The notes under the pieces were generated by a model. That model made no database searches. It saw only the letters and a program-made list of their open reading frames with translations, and was not told the origin of the DNA. From Mesostigma viride (Eukaryota > Streptophyta > Mesostigmatophyceae > Mesostigmatales > Mesostigmataceae), in NCBI GenBank assembly GCA_009746045.1, contig RPFO01000002.1, positions 2,136,506 through 2,200,505 of the forward strand: DNA of 64,000 bases. The letters run 5' to 3'. The position numbers were made by a program, and so were the translations under genes. Below are positions 53,726 to 64,000 of this stretch, piece by piece. The stretch's first letter is position 1, and the number at the start of each line of letters is the position of its first letter.

Positions 53726-54792
53726 GGTTGACAGGTCATCAGCTCGTTGACAGGTTACTTTCGACCTTTGACGTCGACAGGCCCAGCTATTTCGACATGC
53801 CACCCATCAAGATACTGGAGCTCGTGTTTTACTGTATGGGTTGTATGCCTCCCTCCTTGACCTGTGCCAGCGCCTCAAAGCCCACAGTCGCCTCCGCAAT
53901 GGACCTGACAGCAAGTTTTCTCATCGCGGACCTGACTACCTGTCCACCTGGTCCTGACCGCGCCTTCAGGTCGCCGCCCTCTTTACCATCCTTCAGCGCT
54001 CTGCCGACGACCTCTGGGTCCCCTCCTTCTTGACCGAATCCACCTTGAATCCTCCTCCACCTCCAAGAAGCCATCTCACAGCACGTGACGCCCCTAGCTG
54101 CAGATGTGGCAGCTGTGGGCCGCACGCTGGCTGCTGAGCTCCCCACCATTTCCACCGCCACCTCCACCCTCCTCGCCTACACCCCACACACACACACCGC
54201 CTCCACCGACGCCATCACCGCCCAGCTCCGTGACATTGACAAGCGCCTCCAGGACGACGCCATCACCAGCAAAACACCGCAGGCATCACCGCCCAGGCGG
54301 TGAAGGACATTGCCGCCAAGCCAGCCCCCTCCGTCTGGCCTGGCTGGCGATGCTCCCCCCACCCAGACCTGGGCGGACATGCCCAACACACCACCTCCAC
54401 CACCTCCACCACCTCCGCCGTCGCAGCACAGCTCCAGCAGTAGAAGCTCGAGCTCCGCGAGGAGGCCGAGCTCGCCAAGCGCAGCCTTAACGTCATCGTC
54501 AAGAACTTTGACATGGAGGAAGGTGAGAATTCCAAGAAGCTTGCACGTGCGTTTGAGAGCAAAATCCTTGATCGCATGGGCCTTCTTGATGAGATCAAGC
54601 TGGTCGCCCACCGCCTTCCCCGCGCGCGGGGTAAGGCAGGGGCGCCCCCACTTCTTCTCATCTTTGAGAACCCGGCGGACAAGCAAGATTTCGTTTCTCA
54701 GACGCCGCAAGCGGCTCGAGAACACTCCCTTCACCTTGGACGACGACTTGACCCTGTCGCCTACCGTGCCGCAGCCTCCCCCCTTGGCCCCA
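53726..54792 (+). pseudogene. LINE ORF1 relic of the ORF1-only family
   Basis: Plus-strand pieces of an L1-type ORF1 in several frames. There is an N-terminal remnant near 53820-53950 (YGLYASLLDLCQRLKAHSRL), a proline/alanine-rich stretch, then NVIVKNFDMEEGENSKKLAR and LARAFESKILDRMGLLDEIK, a KAGAPPLLLIFENPADKQDF block (54630-54690) and the start of the DDDLT block near 54745. It ends abruptly at 54792, where a minus-strand LINE tail begins, so its own 3' end is missing. It is closest to the copy at 59391-59955. At least two frame changes and several stops; inactive. Confidence 0.6.
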
Positions 54793-55328
54793 TTAAAAAT
54801 TAAATTAAATTATAACGTGCCTCCATGGGGAGGTCATGTAGCACATATTCCATGATGCCTGATGGATGGGGTGGAGGAAGCCGCGTGATCGAACTATCCT
54901 AACTCTAAGCTATCTAGAAAATCCTAACTACACTACTCATCAAAACCCCTCCTCCGCTTGGGGGGAGGTGGCTTGCCCACAGGGTCGGGCGTGTGCGCCT
55001 TGACAATCTTCTTCCACCGCGTCTTGTCCTGCATGGCAGTCCAAAGACGGGAGAGAGAGTGGATGCGGTGCTCAAACTGGGCTGGGACCACTACGTCGTC
55101 CAGCAACATCCGGATGTAGGTCGTGACAGGTTTCCCTACCCTTTTGGGAATGCCCTCGGGGCCAGGCCAGGTCAGAATGTGTCGCCCTGGCTGGCCAAGC
55201 CGCTGAGGGCCGGCCAGGCCAAGGGCGGTGTCGACCTGGCTGGTGCGAGCAAGGTGTCCTACAAATGCTATCCTACGCTGCCTAATCTCGTCCGAAATAC
55301 GAGGCATGCCATGGTACAAAGATTCTGA
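54793..55328 (-). mobile_element. 5'-truncated copy of the two-ORF LINE
   Basis: The minus strand matches 22005-22545: the end of ORF2, the 3' UTR and the tail (AATTTAATTTTTAAT, 54793-54812). The reading frame 55328-54933 carries GMPRISDEIRQRRIAFVGHL, LGLAGPQRLGQPGRHILTWP and the terminal KPPPPKRRRGFDE, and is open where the copy at 22000 is broken. Similarity starts at about 55328, so most of ORF2 is absent. It lies tail-first against the ORF1 relic at 53726-54792. Confidence 0.8.
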
Positions 55329-56520
55329 GGACGGATTCTGGCCCCATGCGCGGTGATCTAAATGCATATCCACTGCAATTACCATGCGGGCAAAGACCAA
55401 TAAATTCAGGGAACCAAATAACATGGCTCTATGCCTCCCTAGCATAGTCAAACAAGGTCAGCCAAGCTCATTAGGCCTCCCTTTTCACCCCCCCTCACGA
55501 GCAGCCTCAACGCGAGCGACAAAGAAGGGAGGGGCCATGAAGAAACAAGCGCACAGGCTGCGCTGTCCAAAGGGGAAAAAAAAATGTGGGGTGATACCTC
55601 CCCCCAGCCCTCAACTGGATGCAAGAAGAAAACCATGCTTTTCAAGGATAAGCAATAACCCTTTCCACCACTAGGCCGGTAGGCCTGACTCCAAACAATG
55701 TTGTTCGTTCAGTTACGGACAAATCCAAAAAAGGCTTAACTTGTATGCCTGTCTCGCCTCGACCCATGAAAACAATCTCGCAACCATCACGGAGGTTGCG
55801 ACCGGGTTGTTCTACTAGTTAATCACATGAAGACAACTGCGTCGTTGTGAAGTGAAAACTGAACGAACAACGACCACAATGGCCGACTGTTCATCGGCGC
55901 AAGCTAACCTTTCCAACATGACATCAGCCAGTGACGACAAAAATACGCTGAACAAGGTTCCGCAAATCTAGCATGCGCTTTTTAACGTTAGATCAGCTGC
56001 TTGCCTGACACAAACCAAATCTCATGAACAAATCTTTCCAAGCACAAGCTAAACAACTTGTAGATATTTTGCAACACTAAAAAGTGCTGCCGCAATCAGA
56101 AATTAACCATGCAGGCTAAATTGTCGGCCATCTCATGCACCGCTGCTCAAAGCGTGCTGACCGTTCGCGACGTTTCACGTGTAGCCCTGGTCGCTCTCCA
56201 CAAAGTCTGGTGCCCCTCGGTGTAGTCCTGGCAGAGCACGTGATCACTGGCCCGGCAGCCAGCCCAATATGCCTGGCCTGCCTTGGTGGCGCGCGCCAGC
56301 GCCTGGACTGCCCCGGTGACGACCGGTAGCCCAAATCCCCCCCTAGCCCACTGCCACAAATGCGAACGCACTTGCACTTGGACAAATTCAGAAGATCCGC
56401 CGACGATTCAGCGGACGCGTGATTCCACGGCGCGGCGCCAAGACAAAGCAGTAAAGTAAACCGCAAAGGTTCCACGGACGTAAAAGTCACGTCACAATAG
56501 TTCACGCGCGTAAATAAGAA
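55329..56520. other. No gene recognised; possible small inverted-repeat element
   Basis: Short frames only. GTTGTTCGTTCAGTT at about 55699-55713 and its complement AACTGAACGAACAAC at about 55858-55872 are 15-bp inverted repeats about 175 bp apart. They could be the ends of a small MITE, but I see no target duplication. Confidence 0.35.
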
Positions 56521-57081
56521 CGTCATGGACCGGCACGCGACAACCCTGGCGCAGCAACAACGGCAACGGGAGCTATGGCCGACCTACCTCCAGCTCCGGC
56601 AGACCACGGCGGGGAAGCCAGTGTACTGGAAGGGGGCGGCCATCTACGTCGGCCACAAGCCCTGGCACGCGACCACCGCGGCCCCAGCGACTCCAGACGC
56701 CCCCGGCTTAGGGGAATACAGTAGTAGTGTAGAATAGTTAGACCGTGGCCTTGTACATGCACGCCTACTACAGGCACTATACCAGCTGACTCATGCCTTA
56801 TTTTGTCATGTACACGTGTGCCCATGACGCGCCACACGCCAGATGATGCCTAGCTTTATTTATTTAGTTATGCTGTGCCTACGCAGAGAGCTACTCTCTG
56901 CTGAGAAGCCATGCCCTAGCTTATGTATAGCCATGCTGATCTTCCACCCAATGACGGGCCCCCTTTGGGATGGGCTCTGATAGATCACGGTGGCCGTGCA
57001 GGTGAACTTGGTGCACCTAGAGCAGGTGTAGTTTACATCCTACCCTTGCAGGAAGTAGCCCAGAGTGTATTAAAGGCCATA
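56521..57081 (+). mobile_element. ORF1-only LINE, ORF1 end and 3' UTR, first part
   Basis: Starts with the ORF1 C-terminal block (LAQQQRQRELWPTYLQLRQT and GKPVYWKGAAIYVGHKPW, to the stop near 56737), then the 3' UTR shared with 53725-53384. The UTR stops at GGCCATA (57081), where a MITE begins. The rest of a plus-strand 3' UTR, resuming GCCATATGCCCC, is at 59312 just after the second MITE. Confidence 0.65.
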
Positions 57082-57293
57082 GTTAGGTTAATATTGTGCG
57101 GAAACCTTTTGCCACTTGGCTTCTAAGGTTCCGCACAATATTACCAGCGATAACCACTCGCTGGTACACTCAAGTTCATTCCGGAATGAACTTGAATGTA
57201 CCAGCGAGTGGTTATCGCTGATTATATGGTGCGGAACCTTAGAAGCCAAGTGGCAAAAGGTTTCCGCACAATATTAACCTAACTAAGACCTGG
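57082..57293. mobile_element. Near-palindromic MITE, copy 1
   Basis: A 212-bp near-perfect palindrome. The ends are GTTAGGTTAATATTGTGCGG and the exact complement, with TA on each side (57080-57081, 57294-57295). The arms share CCTTTTGCCACTTGGCTTCT, AAGGTTCCGCACAATATTAC and ACCACTCGCTGGTAC, and the centre is TTCATTCCGGAATGAA. No coding capacity. Confidence 0.75.
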
Positions 57294-59106
57294 ACCCTTG
57301 CCGGGCGCAGGTTCGAATCCACTCGGAAGCGGATTATTTGGGGAACAATTCGTTCCAATTTGGCACCCGGTCCTCCGTGTTGGTTCGTACGGCACCTCGG
57401 GTATCAAAATACGCCGTATTCCACGGTACTGACGCTTTCGACCGCGTACGCCGTACGATTTTCACTGTTTTTCACTTTGGACTTAGCCGATTTTGGAGGT
57501 CGCGGACGTGTCACGCGGTAGGGAGAGGCCCAGACCTGTCAGTGGTACTGAAATTGCTGAAATTGCAGCGAGTGCATAGCTACTTGCTAGTACACGCGTG
57601 ACGGTGTGCCTTTCTACATTTTTTGACAGGATTTTTTATTGCGCGGGAGAAAAGCTGTAAGGGGACAGACAGCATATACATGCACGGCAGAATCATAAGG
57701 TTTAGGGACGGGTGCACTTCCAGAAAGACGCAGATGAGTGAAGACGCAATTAAAGCGAATAGAGGGTGCCGGGTGCGCCGGTTCATGTATTGTGCGCCAG
57801 GCAATCCTAAAAGAGGCGACCATGCCTAGAGTTCCAGTCGTCAAAAGGGGAGAGGAGTATATCAATACCTCCACCTGATTGACGAGGTGGAAAAGACCGT
57901 GAGTGGGGAAGACGTGGTAGTCGGCCAGAGGTGGCCAGGCGTGCAAGCTGTGCGATTACAAGTTCGGCAGGCCTGGCAAATTTAGCAAGGATCGCGCTGT
58001 CGGCCACCTCGGCCACATCCCCAACAAGGGAGCCACATTTTGGAAGCAGTCTAGGAATGTAGAAGGCCTGATCGGGAGGCTTCAGGCGGCTGAGGCAGCC
58101 CGGTTGGAAAAGAAGGAGCGAAAGGCAGTGCTCGGTGCGCGCGTTGCCAAGGCCCTTCTGCCTGCCGCTGCCCCGGGTGCTGGCCCTTCTGGCTCTGGCA
58201 AGGCAGTGCAGAAGACGATTCCACAGTGCTTTTCCAATGCGCAGCTCCAGGAAGTCCGCCTTGCCCAGGCCTCTTTCTTTTACGAGAATGGCATTCCGTT
58301 TCACGTCGCCGCCAGCGCCTCGTACAAGAACATGATCGCGGCAGTGGCAAAGTATGGACCTGCCGCAGCAGTGAAGGTCAATTCTGGGTTCATTGCCAAT
58401 TATTTTATTTTTTAGGGATTCGTGGCATGCACTTGTTGTCTGTGCAGCGAAGCTGCCATCTATAGTGCTATGACATCCTCTGCATCGAGGCTGCCAGAGC
58501 TCTGGGTGCATTATACCATTCAATAATGTATTATCTTGTCAATGACGCATTGTAATAAAAGAGACCGGTGTTAGATGGTCAATAGTTTGCATGTCCACAA
58601 TATACAACAAATGTACTTGAAGGATGTATTGCAATATCGATCTAAGTGTGGCAGGTGGCAAGTCACCGCCATTATGCTCATTAATGAATAGCAGAGAGCA
58701 TAGTACATAGTAACATTTGTTGGCTGCAGGGCCACACATCCTTAGAATACCCCGTACTTTAAGCCTTGGCCTCAATAATACCCCGTACTTTTTTACCACA
58801 ATTTCAAAAATACCCCGTATGCCGTACTGCGTATTTTTTCGCGTATTTTTGACCCCTCGCAAAAATACCTGTATTTTTACAGTACGCAAGGGTTTTACCG
58901 AGTACCCCGCCGTACTGCCGTACAGACCAACACGGCCGGTTCTTATTCATATGTGCGCCAAGGAGCGTTCATATTCACATCATATTTGCGCCAAGGAGCG
59001 CTCATATTCATATCGATATTTGCGCACAGGAGCGCTCATATTCGATCATATTCATATCTACGGGTGACAGTTCCGAGCCTATAGTGATTCGTCCTCGCCC
59101 AAAGAG
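57294..59106. other. 1.8-kb cargo between two MITE copies
   Basis: Contains a hAT-type transposase fragment (57921-58415) and otherwise non-coding sequence. Near 57310-57330 is GCAGGTTCGAATCC, a perfect tRNA B-box, but no A-box or cloverleaf goes with it. Between 58737 and 58960 the phrase ATACCCCGTACTTT and GTACTGCGTATTT variants repeat irregularly. At 58950-59060 a short unit with GCGCYAAGGAGCGYTCATAT occurs about three times in tandem. Confidence 0.45.
57921..58415 (+). pseudogene. hAT-type transposase N-terminal fragment (BED finger plus DUF659-like)
   Basis: An open frame of about 164 codons without its own good start. It opens with a BED-type zinc finger (ACKLCDYKFGRPGKFSKDRA, then GHLGHI). 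A basic helical linker with ARLEKKERKAVLGARVAKAL follows. It then has the DUF659-like block LAQASFFYENGIPFHVAASA followed by SYKNMIAAVAKYG, typical of hAT transposases just upstream of the catalytic core. It stops at TAG 58413-58415, before the DDE core, and nothing further downstream matches. It could be an exon of a larger gene or a truncated element; a GT follows AAV near 58375. Role when intact: DNA transposition. Confidence 0.6.
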
Positions 59107-59311
59107 GCTAGGTTTTAGTTGCTGTGCGGGAACCTTTTGCCACTTGGCTTCTAAGGTTCCGCACAATATTACCAGCGATAACCACTCGCTGGTACATTCA
59201 AGTTCATTCCGGCATGAACTTGAGTGTACCAGCGAGTGGTTATCGCTGGTAACATTGTGCGGAACCTTAGAAGCCAAGTGGCAAAAGGTTTCCGCACAAT
59301 ATTAACCTAAC
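59107..59311. mobile_element. Near-palindromic MITE, copy 2
   Basis: Same family and orientation as 57082-57293, with the same arm blocks and a centre differing at a few bases (TTCATTCCGGCATGAA). Its outer right end ATTAACCTAAC is intact while its inner left end (GCTAGGTTTTAGTTGCTGTG) is diverged. The right end is followed by TGCCATATG, the continuation of the LINE 3' UTR interrupted at 57081. Confidence 0.7.
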
Positions 59312-59390
59312 TGCCATATGCCCCTTCTCAGGGCTATGTGCCACATCATGTACTCCCAACGGAGTACGTCATGTTCCTAATTAATTAATC
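59312..59390 (+). mobile_element. ORF1-only LINE, terminal 3' UTR and tail
   Basis: A plus-strand 3' terminus of the family at 53384-53450 (GCCATATGCCCCTTCTCAGG, CTCCCAACGGAG) ending in CCTAATTAATTAAT. It is read as the second part of the LINE copy starting at 56521, separated from it by the MITE-cargo-MITE block. Confidence 0.6.
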
Positions 59391-59955
59391 AGCTGGTGGG
59401 GGGGGGCATAATATAGGCGTACATGTACAAGGCCGCGGTGGCTAGACAGGCCTTACTATTCTACACTACTACTGTATTCCCCTAAGCCCCAGGGGGTGTC
59501 TGGAGGTGCTGGGGCCGCGGGGGTCGCTTGCCAGGGCTTGTGGCCGACGTAGATGGCCGCCCCCTTCCAGTACACCGGCTTCCCCGCCGCGGTCTGCCGG
59601 AGCTGGAGGTAGGTCGGCCATGCATAGCTCCCGTCGCCGTTGTTGCTGCGCCAGGGTCAAGTCGTCGTCCAGGGTGTAGTGAGTCTTCTCGAGCCGCTTG
59701 CAGCGTCTGAGAAACGAAATCTTGTCCGCTGGGCTCTCAAAGATGAGAAGAAGCGGAGGCGCCCCGGCCTTACCCCGCGAGCAGGGAAGGTGGTGGGTGG
59801 CCAGCTTGATCTCACCATTGAGGCCCATGCGACCAAGGATTTTGCTCTCAAACGCACGTGCAAGCTTCTCTGAATTCTCACCTTCCACCAGGTCGAAGTT
59901 CTTGACGATGACGTTAAGGCTGCACTTTATGGTGAGCTTGGCCTCCTTGCGGAGC
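59391..59955 (-). pseudogene. ORF1-only LINE copy, ORF1 C-terminal half and 3' UTR
   Basis: The minus-strand frame 59888-59469 begins MEGENSEKLARAFESKILGR and continues through LATHHLPCSRGKAGAPPLLL, FLRRCKRLEKTHYTLDDDLT and LAQQQRRRELC. A frame change follows and the C-terminal KPVYW-type block is only partly readable. The 3' UTR (59468-59391) resembles 2466-2640. Similarity extends a little upstream to about 59955 (the KNFDLV-type block). The N-terminal half is missing. Its 3' end meets the plus-strand LINE end at 59390. Confidence 0.65.
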
Positions 59956-62900
59956 TAGTCGAGCGTAGATCAATCATCGGGCGGTTTAACTGGATGAGCG
60001 GAAACCCAGAACGAGAGGTCTGTCGTCAGGATCCATTTAAACAGCGGCGAAAATCCTAGGTGGAAGGGTGGGGGTGGCGGGGCGGGAGGTGGCTGAAGAA
60101 ACCCCGGCAGACTACGGGCGCGCTGAACCGTTGCGTCGAGGGGTGGCCAAGAAACCGCGGCAGTTACAAAAGGCGCCATGACGGAGCACTGGACTTCTCA
60201 GCTGGAGTTGCCATTCAACAACAATATTCTGCCGGCAGCCTGCTTCTTTGTCCGGGCTTGGACACTTTCTAGATCGGAATCTGTATTGTCTGGCCCACTC
60301 TGGTTCCGTGAGACAACTGTTACGTCGCGTAACAACCTGCTGTAGTTACGGCCGTAAATCAGTTACGACTTACGTTTCAGTGGCCTCGATCAGCTAGTCG
60401 GTACCGGTCTGTGTTGTTGACCGTGAGCTTTCCTCTGCCTATTAACGTGTAGTTAGTAGTACCTGTGGCCGGTGTTCACTTGGCCTATGATGTGATAGTT
60501 GTGTGGTACTGTAGTTCCGGTGTATCGGTACATCAGCGCCGCGTTGCGTACTTTATTAGTGGTCCTTATCCTTCGTGTAGATGTAGTGGACCAGCGTTGT
60601 TCCTGTACGTGTGCGAGGGCCAGGTCGGCCCGAGCATGCCTGACAGTTGGTGGTCATTTATGCACGTTCTACCCCTCGTGTTGGCACTCGGCGTGTGTTA
60701 TGATTTGTAACACATATTAGCTTGGGTCATGGCTTCTTAGGTGTTTCCTTCGTAATCCTGAATTGAATTGGTCACCGCATAACTGGTTGATGGCATATTA
60801 AAGTTATTACACAACATATGTAAATGCATTGAGATCTTATTCGTCGCGTCCGACTTTCGCACAGAGTAGCTCCTCAGCAACCGGCGGCCTCACTAGTTTA
60901 GGTAGAATTAGACGTGGGTCCTTGGGACGTGGATTAGGTCGCGGTATAGATAGGTAGAGGAGGCGGTATACTGGGCCGCAGCGTAACAACATCCTCTACT
61001 AAAATGGCAGCCTGAAGATTCAATCATGGCTCCGGACTGCTCCGGTAGATGGTGGATTCTTCCTTTTTATTTCCGCGAGGCGGATTTGTCCAGTCCTGGC
61101 TTGACTTTTCCACCTGGCCATCAGCCGACAACTTGTCACACTTTTGGCAACTTGTCACACTTAATTTTTCACTAGGCAGTCAGTCAGATCCCACGCCGGT
61201 CATAGCCATAGCCCATATATAGTGTCCAAAAACCAAATGTCCTCATTTGAGGACATAGTCCTCGTTTGAGACGGGGGGGGTCAGGGGCGCGGTTTTGGCG
61301 CCAAAGTTGGTCCTGAGGATCCCTGGTGGGTTTTGGCGCGAAACTGGGATAGGTACTGAGCGCTAAGCCCCCGCCGGGGTCGACAGGGGCCGACCGTACC
61401 TGGAAAATATGAGGCGAGGAAAAGTACCTACAACAGCAAGAACGTTGCAATGTAATCGAGTATTTTGTCAAGTGACGGCTATGGGGTCGTGCCAGTACGT
61501 TCTGAGGCTTGCCTGAACGTTATCGGCCATTATTTTGCCCCGAATGAAGACAGAACTTTAGATCATCATCTAGTAATTTCGAAGATGCTGCTTTTGACGT
61601 GCAGGTGCTTTGTATATGTCGAAAATATTGTTCATGAACGGATTTTGGCATCGTTGAAGAAAATCTGGAAGCTGCGTAGATGGCATGATAGGTCAGTATG
61701 CAGTTCGGTTTTACAATTTCTTTTTCCGCCCAGTACTGTAGCTGCGGATATCGCGAGTATGGATTATGGTACGCTTCTGGGCTGATTGGCGACCCGGGCA
61801 ACAGAGGGACCTGGGCAGTTAGATGGGTCAATTAGTCCCCATTTTTTCGTCGTGATATCGCAGTCACGCCTGGCGAAAACCACCGCGAGCGCGAGCCATA
61901 TTTTAATTTTTACGCAAGGCTGGGTGCTTCCCGCGCGTCACCGTCCTTTAATATATATTTCTTGAGCTGTCCCGCGCAGCTGGCGGCCTGAGCGCACGTC
62001 AAGAACAAGGTTCCGGATGTCATCCGCAACCGCATCGTTCTAAATAAGTGTGTCAAGAGTATCGTAGCTTATAATAACTCCCGCAGACTTTATGATTCCC
62101 GTTCTTTTCAATGCCCAACGTCGTGGTTGTGATTACGCCTATGTCCGGGGAAGTTTGCTGGGCAATGCTTTCTTTTCCCGTGGTGTCACTGAAAAGGTAA
62201 ACGGCCTTGCGTTGTCAAAACAGCAGCAAGTAGAAGTCACTGTGCTTAGTTGCAACGTGGTAGTTTGATTTAACACATGTACTGCCTTGTTGCTGAAAAC
62301 TTTTCAAGGCTTGCTGGGATGTTGCCCATATGTTTCTAACGCTTTAACTCATGTCCAAGTGAACTAGACTGGCTTGGAGACTTGAGCTTGTCATGCTTAC
62401 ATTGTGCTTGTATTGCTATTTGTGCCTCTTTGCAGTATATGTTTCATATATAATTGAAGGCTTCAGCATCATTGTCGAGCACCGTGGTGGCAGCCAAGCC
62501 TCCAACAACGATCATGGACCTAACCTTGGCAAGTATTTGCTTCTTATTTCATTCTTTGGACTGAGCTAGCCGTTTGAGCTAGCTTTACACCTGCTATATT
62601 TGGCCTGCACCATGGTCCCTGGCTGCCAGTTACATTTTGTGCCCCCCCCCCGGCAGGCTGCAGGGTCTAGGATAGCGAGGGTGTAACGTGTTGTGGGCAC
62701 CCTGGGTGCATTTTCAGGACCAGCCATGACCTGGCCCTGCCTTCTTTCTGGGCATAGTGTTGACTTGAGTGCTTGTTGGTCACTCGCGTAGCAACCCCCC
62801 TGCATTCATAAATCGTAAACCATTATACAATGAGCATATTTCATGCATGTTCATTAAGCATTGCTACTCTTGAACATATCATAAATGAACATGGTTCCAT

Positions 62901-63382
62901 GCCGTACCCATGGATACGTTGAAATGTGTGAGTTATTACAAATGGTATCCATGCTTAAAAATGTCCTCATATGAGGACATTTTCTTGGTGGTTAGACAAT
63001 AGATAGGCCTGCAGTGTCAGTTATTAGGCCTGCAGTGTACGCTGGCTTATTATGCAAGCGGATCACTAAACTTCTCAAGCGGACAAACAACAGGTAGGTA
63101 CTGCAACCTGGTTCAAAAAGCAACTTCCCCGCCTGCCTAGAAACTGAACCCCCGACGCAGTCGGGGCACGTGTAGGGTGTAGATTCCGTAACGTCTTTAT
63201 TTCATGTCCATCTACGGACACGATGGTCCGAGAAATAAAAAAATTCATCGCTTTGGACCAAATCTGACCAAATCTCGGGGACAAGTTCTTCAAGGCCACC
63301 AAGTCTGACGAAATTTACCAGTTCGTACTTGTCCCACTGCAGTGGTACTTAAGTTCCGCACTTGCCCACTCGGGGACAAGCC
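59956..63382. other. No gene recognised
   Basis: Open frames are short and without motifs. Points seen: several GTTACG/CGTAAC motifs near 60318-60375; a duplicated block at about 61173-61197 shared with 40352-40376; self-complementary AAATGTCCTCATTTGAGGAC (61236-61256) and AATGTCCTCATATGAGGACATT (62962-62983); and a 30-residue open stretch near 62092-62200 (QRRGCDYAYVRGSLLGNAFF) followed by a GTAAAC that could be an exon of an unknown gene. Nothing here is firm. Confidence 0.4.
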
Positions 63383-63537
63383 GCTTGTATCACTGTCCAC
63401 TCGTGGGACGCAGCGCTTTGTGGCCACTCGGGCCGACAGTCTTGTAGTCACTCGGGCCATGCGGCCCTCGTGACTACAAGTCGGCCCTCGTGACCACAAA
63501 GCGCTCAGTGGTCCCACTCGGGTCCAGTGACACAAGC
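63383..63537. repeat. Fold-back palindrome
   Basis: An imperfect 155-bp palindrome centred near 63461. Outer arms are GCTTGTATCACTG and CAGTGACACAAGC. Middle arms are AGCGCTTTGTGGCCACTCGG and the complement-like CCTCGTGACCACAAAGCGCT. Inner arms CTTGTAGTCACTCGGGCC and GGCCCTCGTGACTACAAG flank a 4-base loop. Could be a MITE; no target duplication found. Confidence 0.6.
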
Positions 63538-64000
63538 TACACTTTATGAGTTTTTTTTGCCGTTTCTTGGTCAAAATCACTCGTTCTTTTTGCGCTTATC
63601 AAAGCTCGATAATTTCTGCATCATATTAAGCGATTCCGCAGCAAAAAATGGGGTCGAATGAGCCCATTCTGAGAGGTTTCGCTCAAACTGCACAAAATCT
63701 TTATTTTGCTGCAAATAAGGATAGCACTGCGTTGGCCACTTTCTTTGATAGTGGGTTCCCTCGGTCCTGCCTACAAGGCAAGACTTGCAGCTTCGATCTT
63801 CCAAAAGTCCCTAAGACTCATTAGGACGGTATTTGGTGAGTGTGAGATATGAAATCGAAGCTAGCAGCGAGCCAGCACAACAAGGAAAGAATATCGCGTT
63901 TTCCTTGGAGCACAAACTGCCAGAGGGGTTCCTGGCCCAACCAAATGGGGGCCGAGGGGGGCTTCATAGTAGGCTCTGCTGAGGAGGCCGAAGATATGTT
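63538..64000. other. No gene recognised
   Basis: A minus-strand frame of 75 codons (63804-63577) has no recognisable motif. The window ends without a feature boundary. Confidence 0.4.

Noticed and set aside
57300-57345. A tRNA gene suggested by GGTTCGAATCC
   Set aside because: Only the T-loop-like half is present; upstream sequence is a MITE and gives no D arm or anticodon arm.

Overview
This is nuclear DNA from a eukaryote, most likely a green alga. Two host genes have GT-AG introns. One encodes a plant-type adenylosuccinate synthase with a transit-peptide-like N-terminus, and the other a long tetratricopeptide-repeat (TPR) protein. The rest is dense transposon sequence with moderately high GC. 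The species assignment is inference; I recognise no organelle or bacterial gene.

Region 1 (1-2640) is low in content: a 285-bp TA-flanked MITE and minus-strand LINE 3' ends. Region 2 (2641-34757) is a nested stack built inside one old Ty3/gypsy chromovirus-type element, whose pieces lie at 2641-3950, 22996-23078 and 27281-34757 (3' LTR 34037-34757). A two-ORF LINE sits in it (3951-5341, 7379-8690, 19924-22555). That LINE is interrupted by an ORF1-only LINE (5342-7367) and by a decayed minus-strand Ty1/copia element (8691-19923). The copia element is in turn interrupted by a young LTR element with two near-identical 429-bp LTRs and a 5-bp target duplication (10677-16872), and by a Ty3 LTR fragment. 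Further insertions in the Ty3 element are a CACTA-like fold-back (22556-22995), a second ORF1-only LINE carrying a Kolobok-like DNA transposon in its tail (23079-27280), a tRNA-related retroposon (27986-28387), a LINE 3' end (30222-30468) and a 1.7-kb TTAA-flanked element (30942-32644).

Region 3 (34758-53124) holds the host genes, which are divergently transcribed. ADSS has five exons on the minus strand (40014 to 35306). The TPR gene has about 18 exons on the plus strand (40878 to 52768), including a 12-bp microexon and introns with two minisatellites and a CGGG array. A mariner-like MITE lies between the two starts.

Region 4 (53125-64000) is again repeats: several ORF1-only LINE copies in both orientations, a 5'-truncated LINE ORF2 copy, two near-palindromic MITEs bracketing a hAT-type transposase fragment, and a fold-back palindrome at 63.4 kb. 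I recognise no host gene from 60 to 64 kb.

The best candidates for undescribed biology are the ORF1-only LINE family, the young LTR element with AGTTG/CAACT ends and an apparent gag-integrase-protease-RT-RNaseH order, the composite fold-back/hAT unit, and the use of TTAATTAA LINE tails as a landing site for a TTAA-specific transposon.
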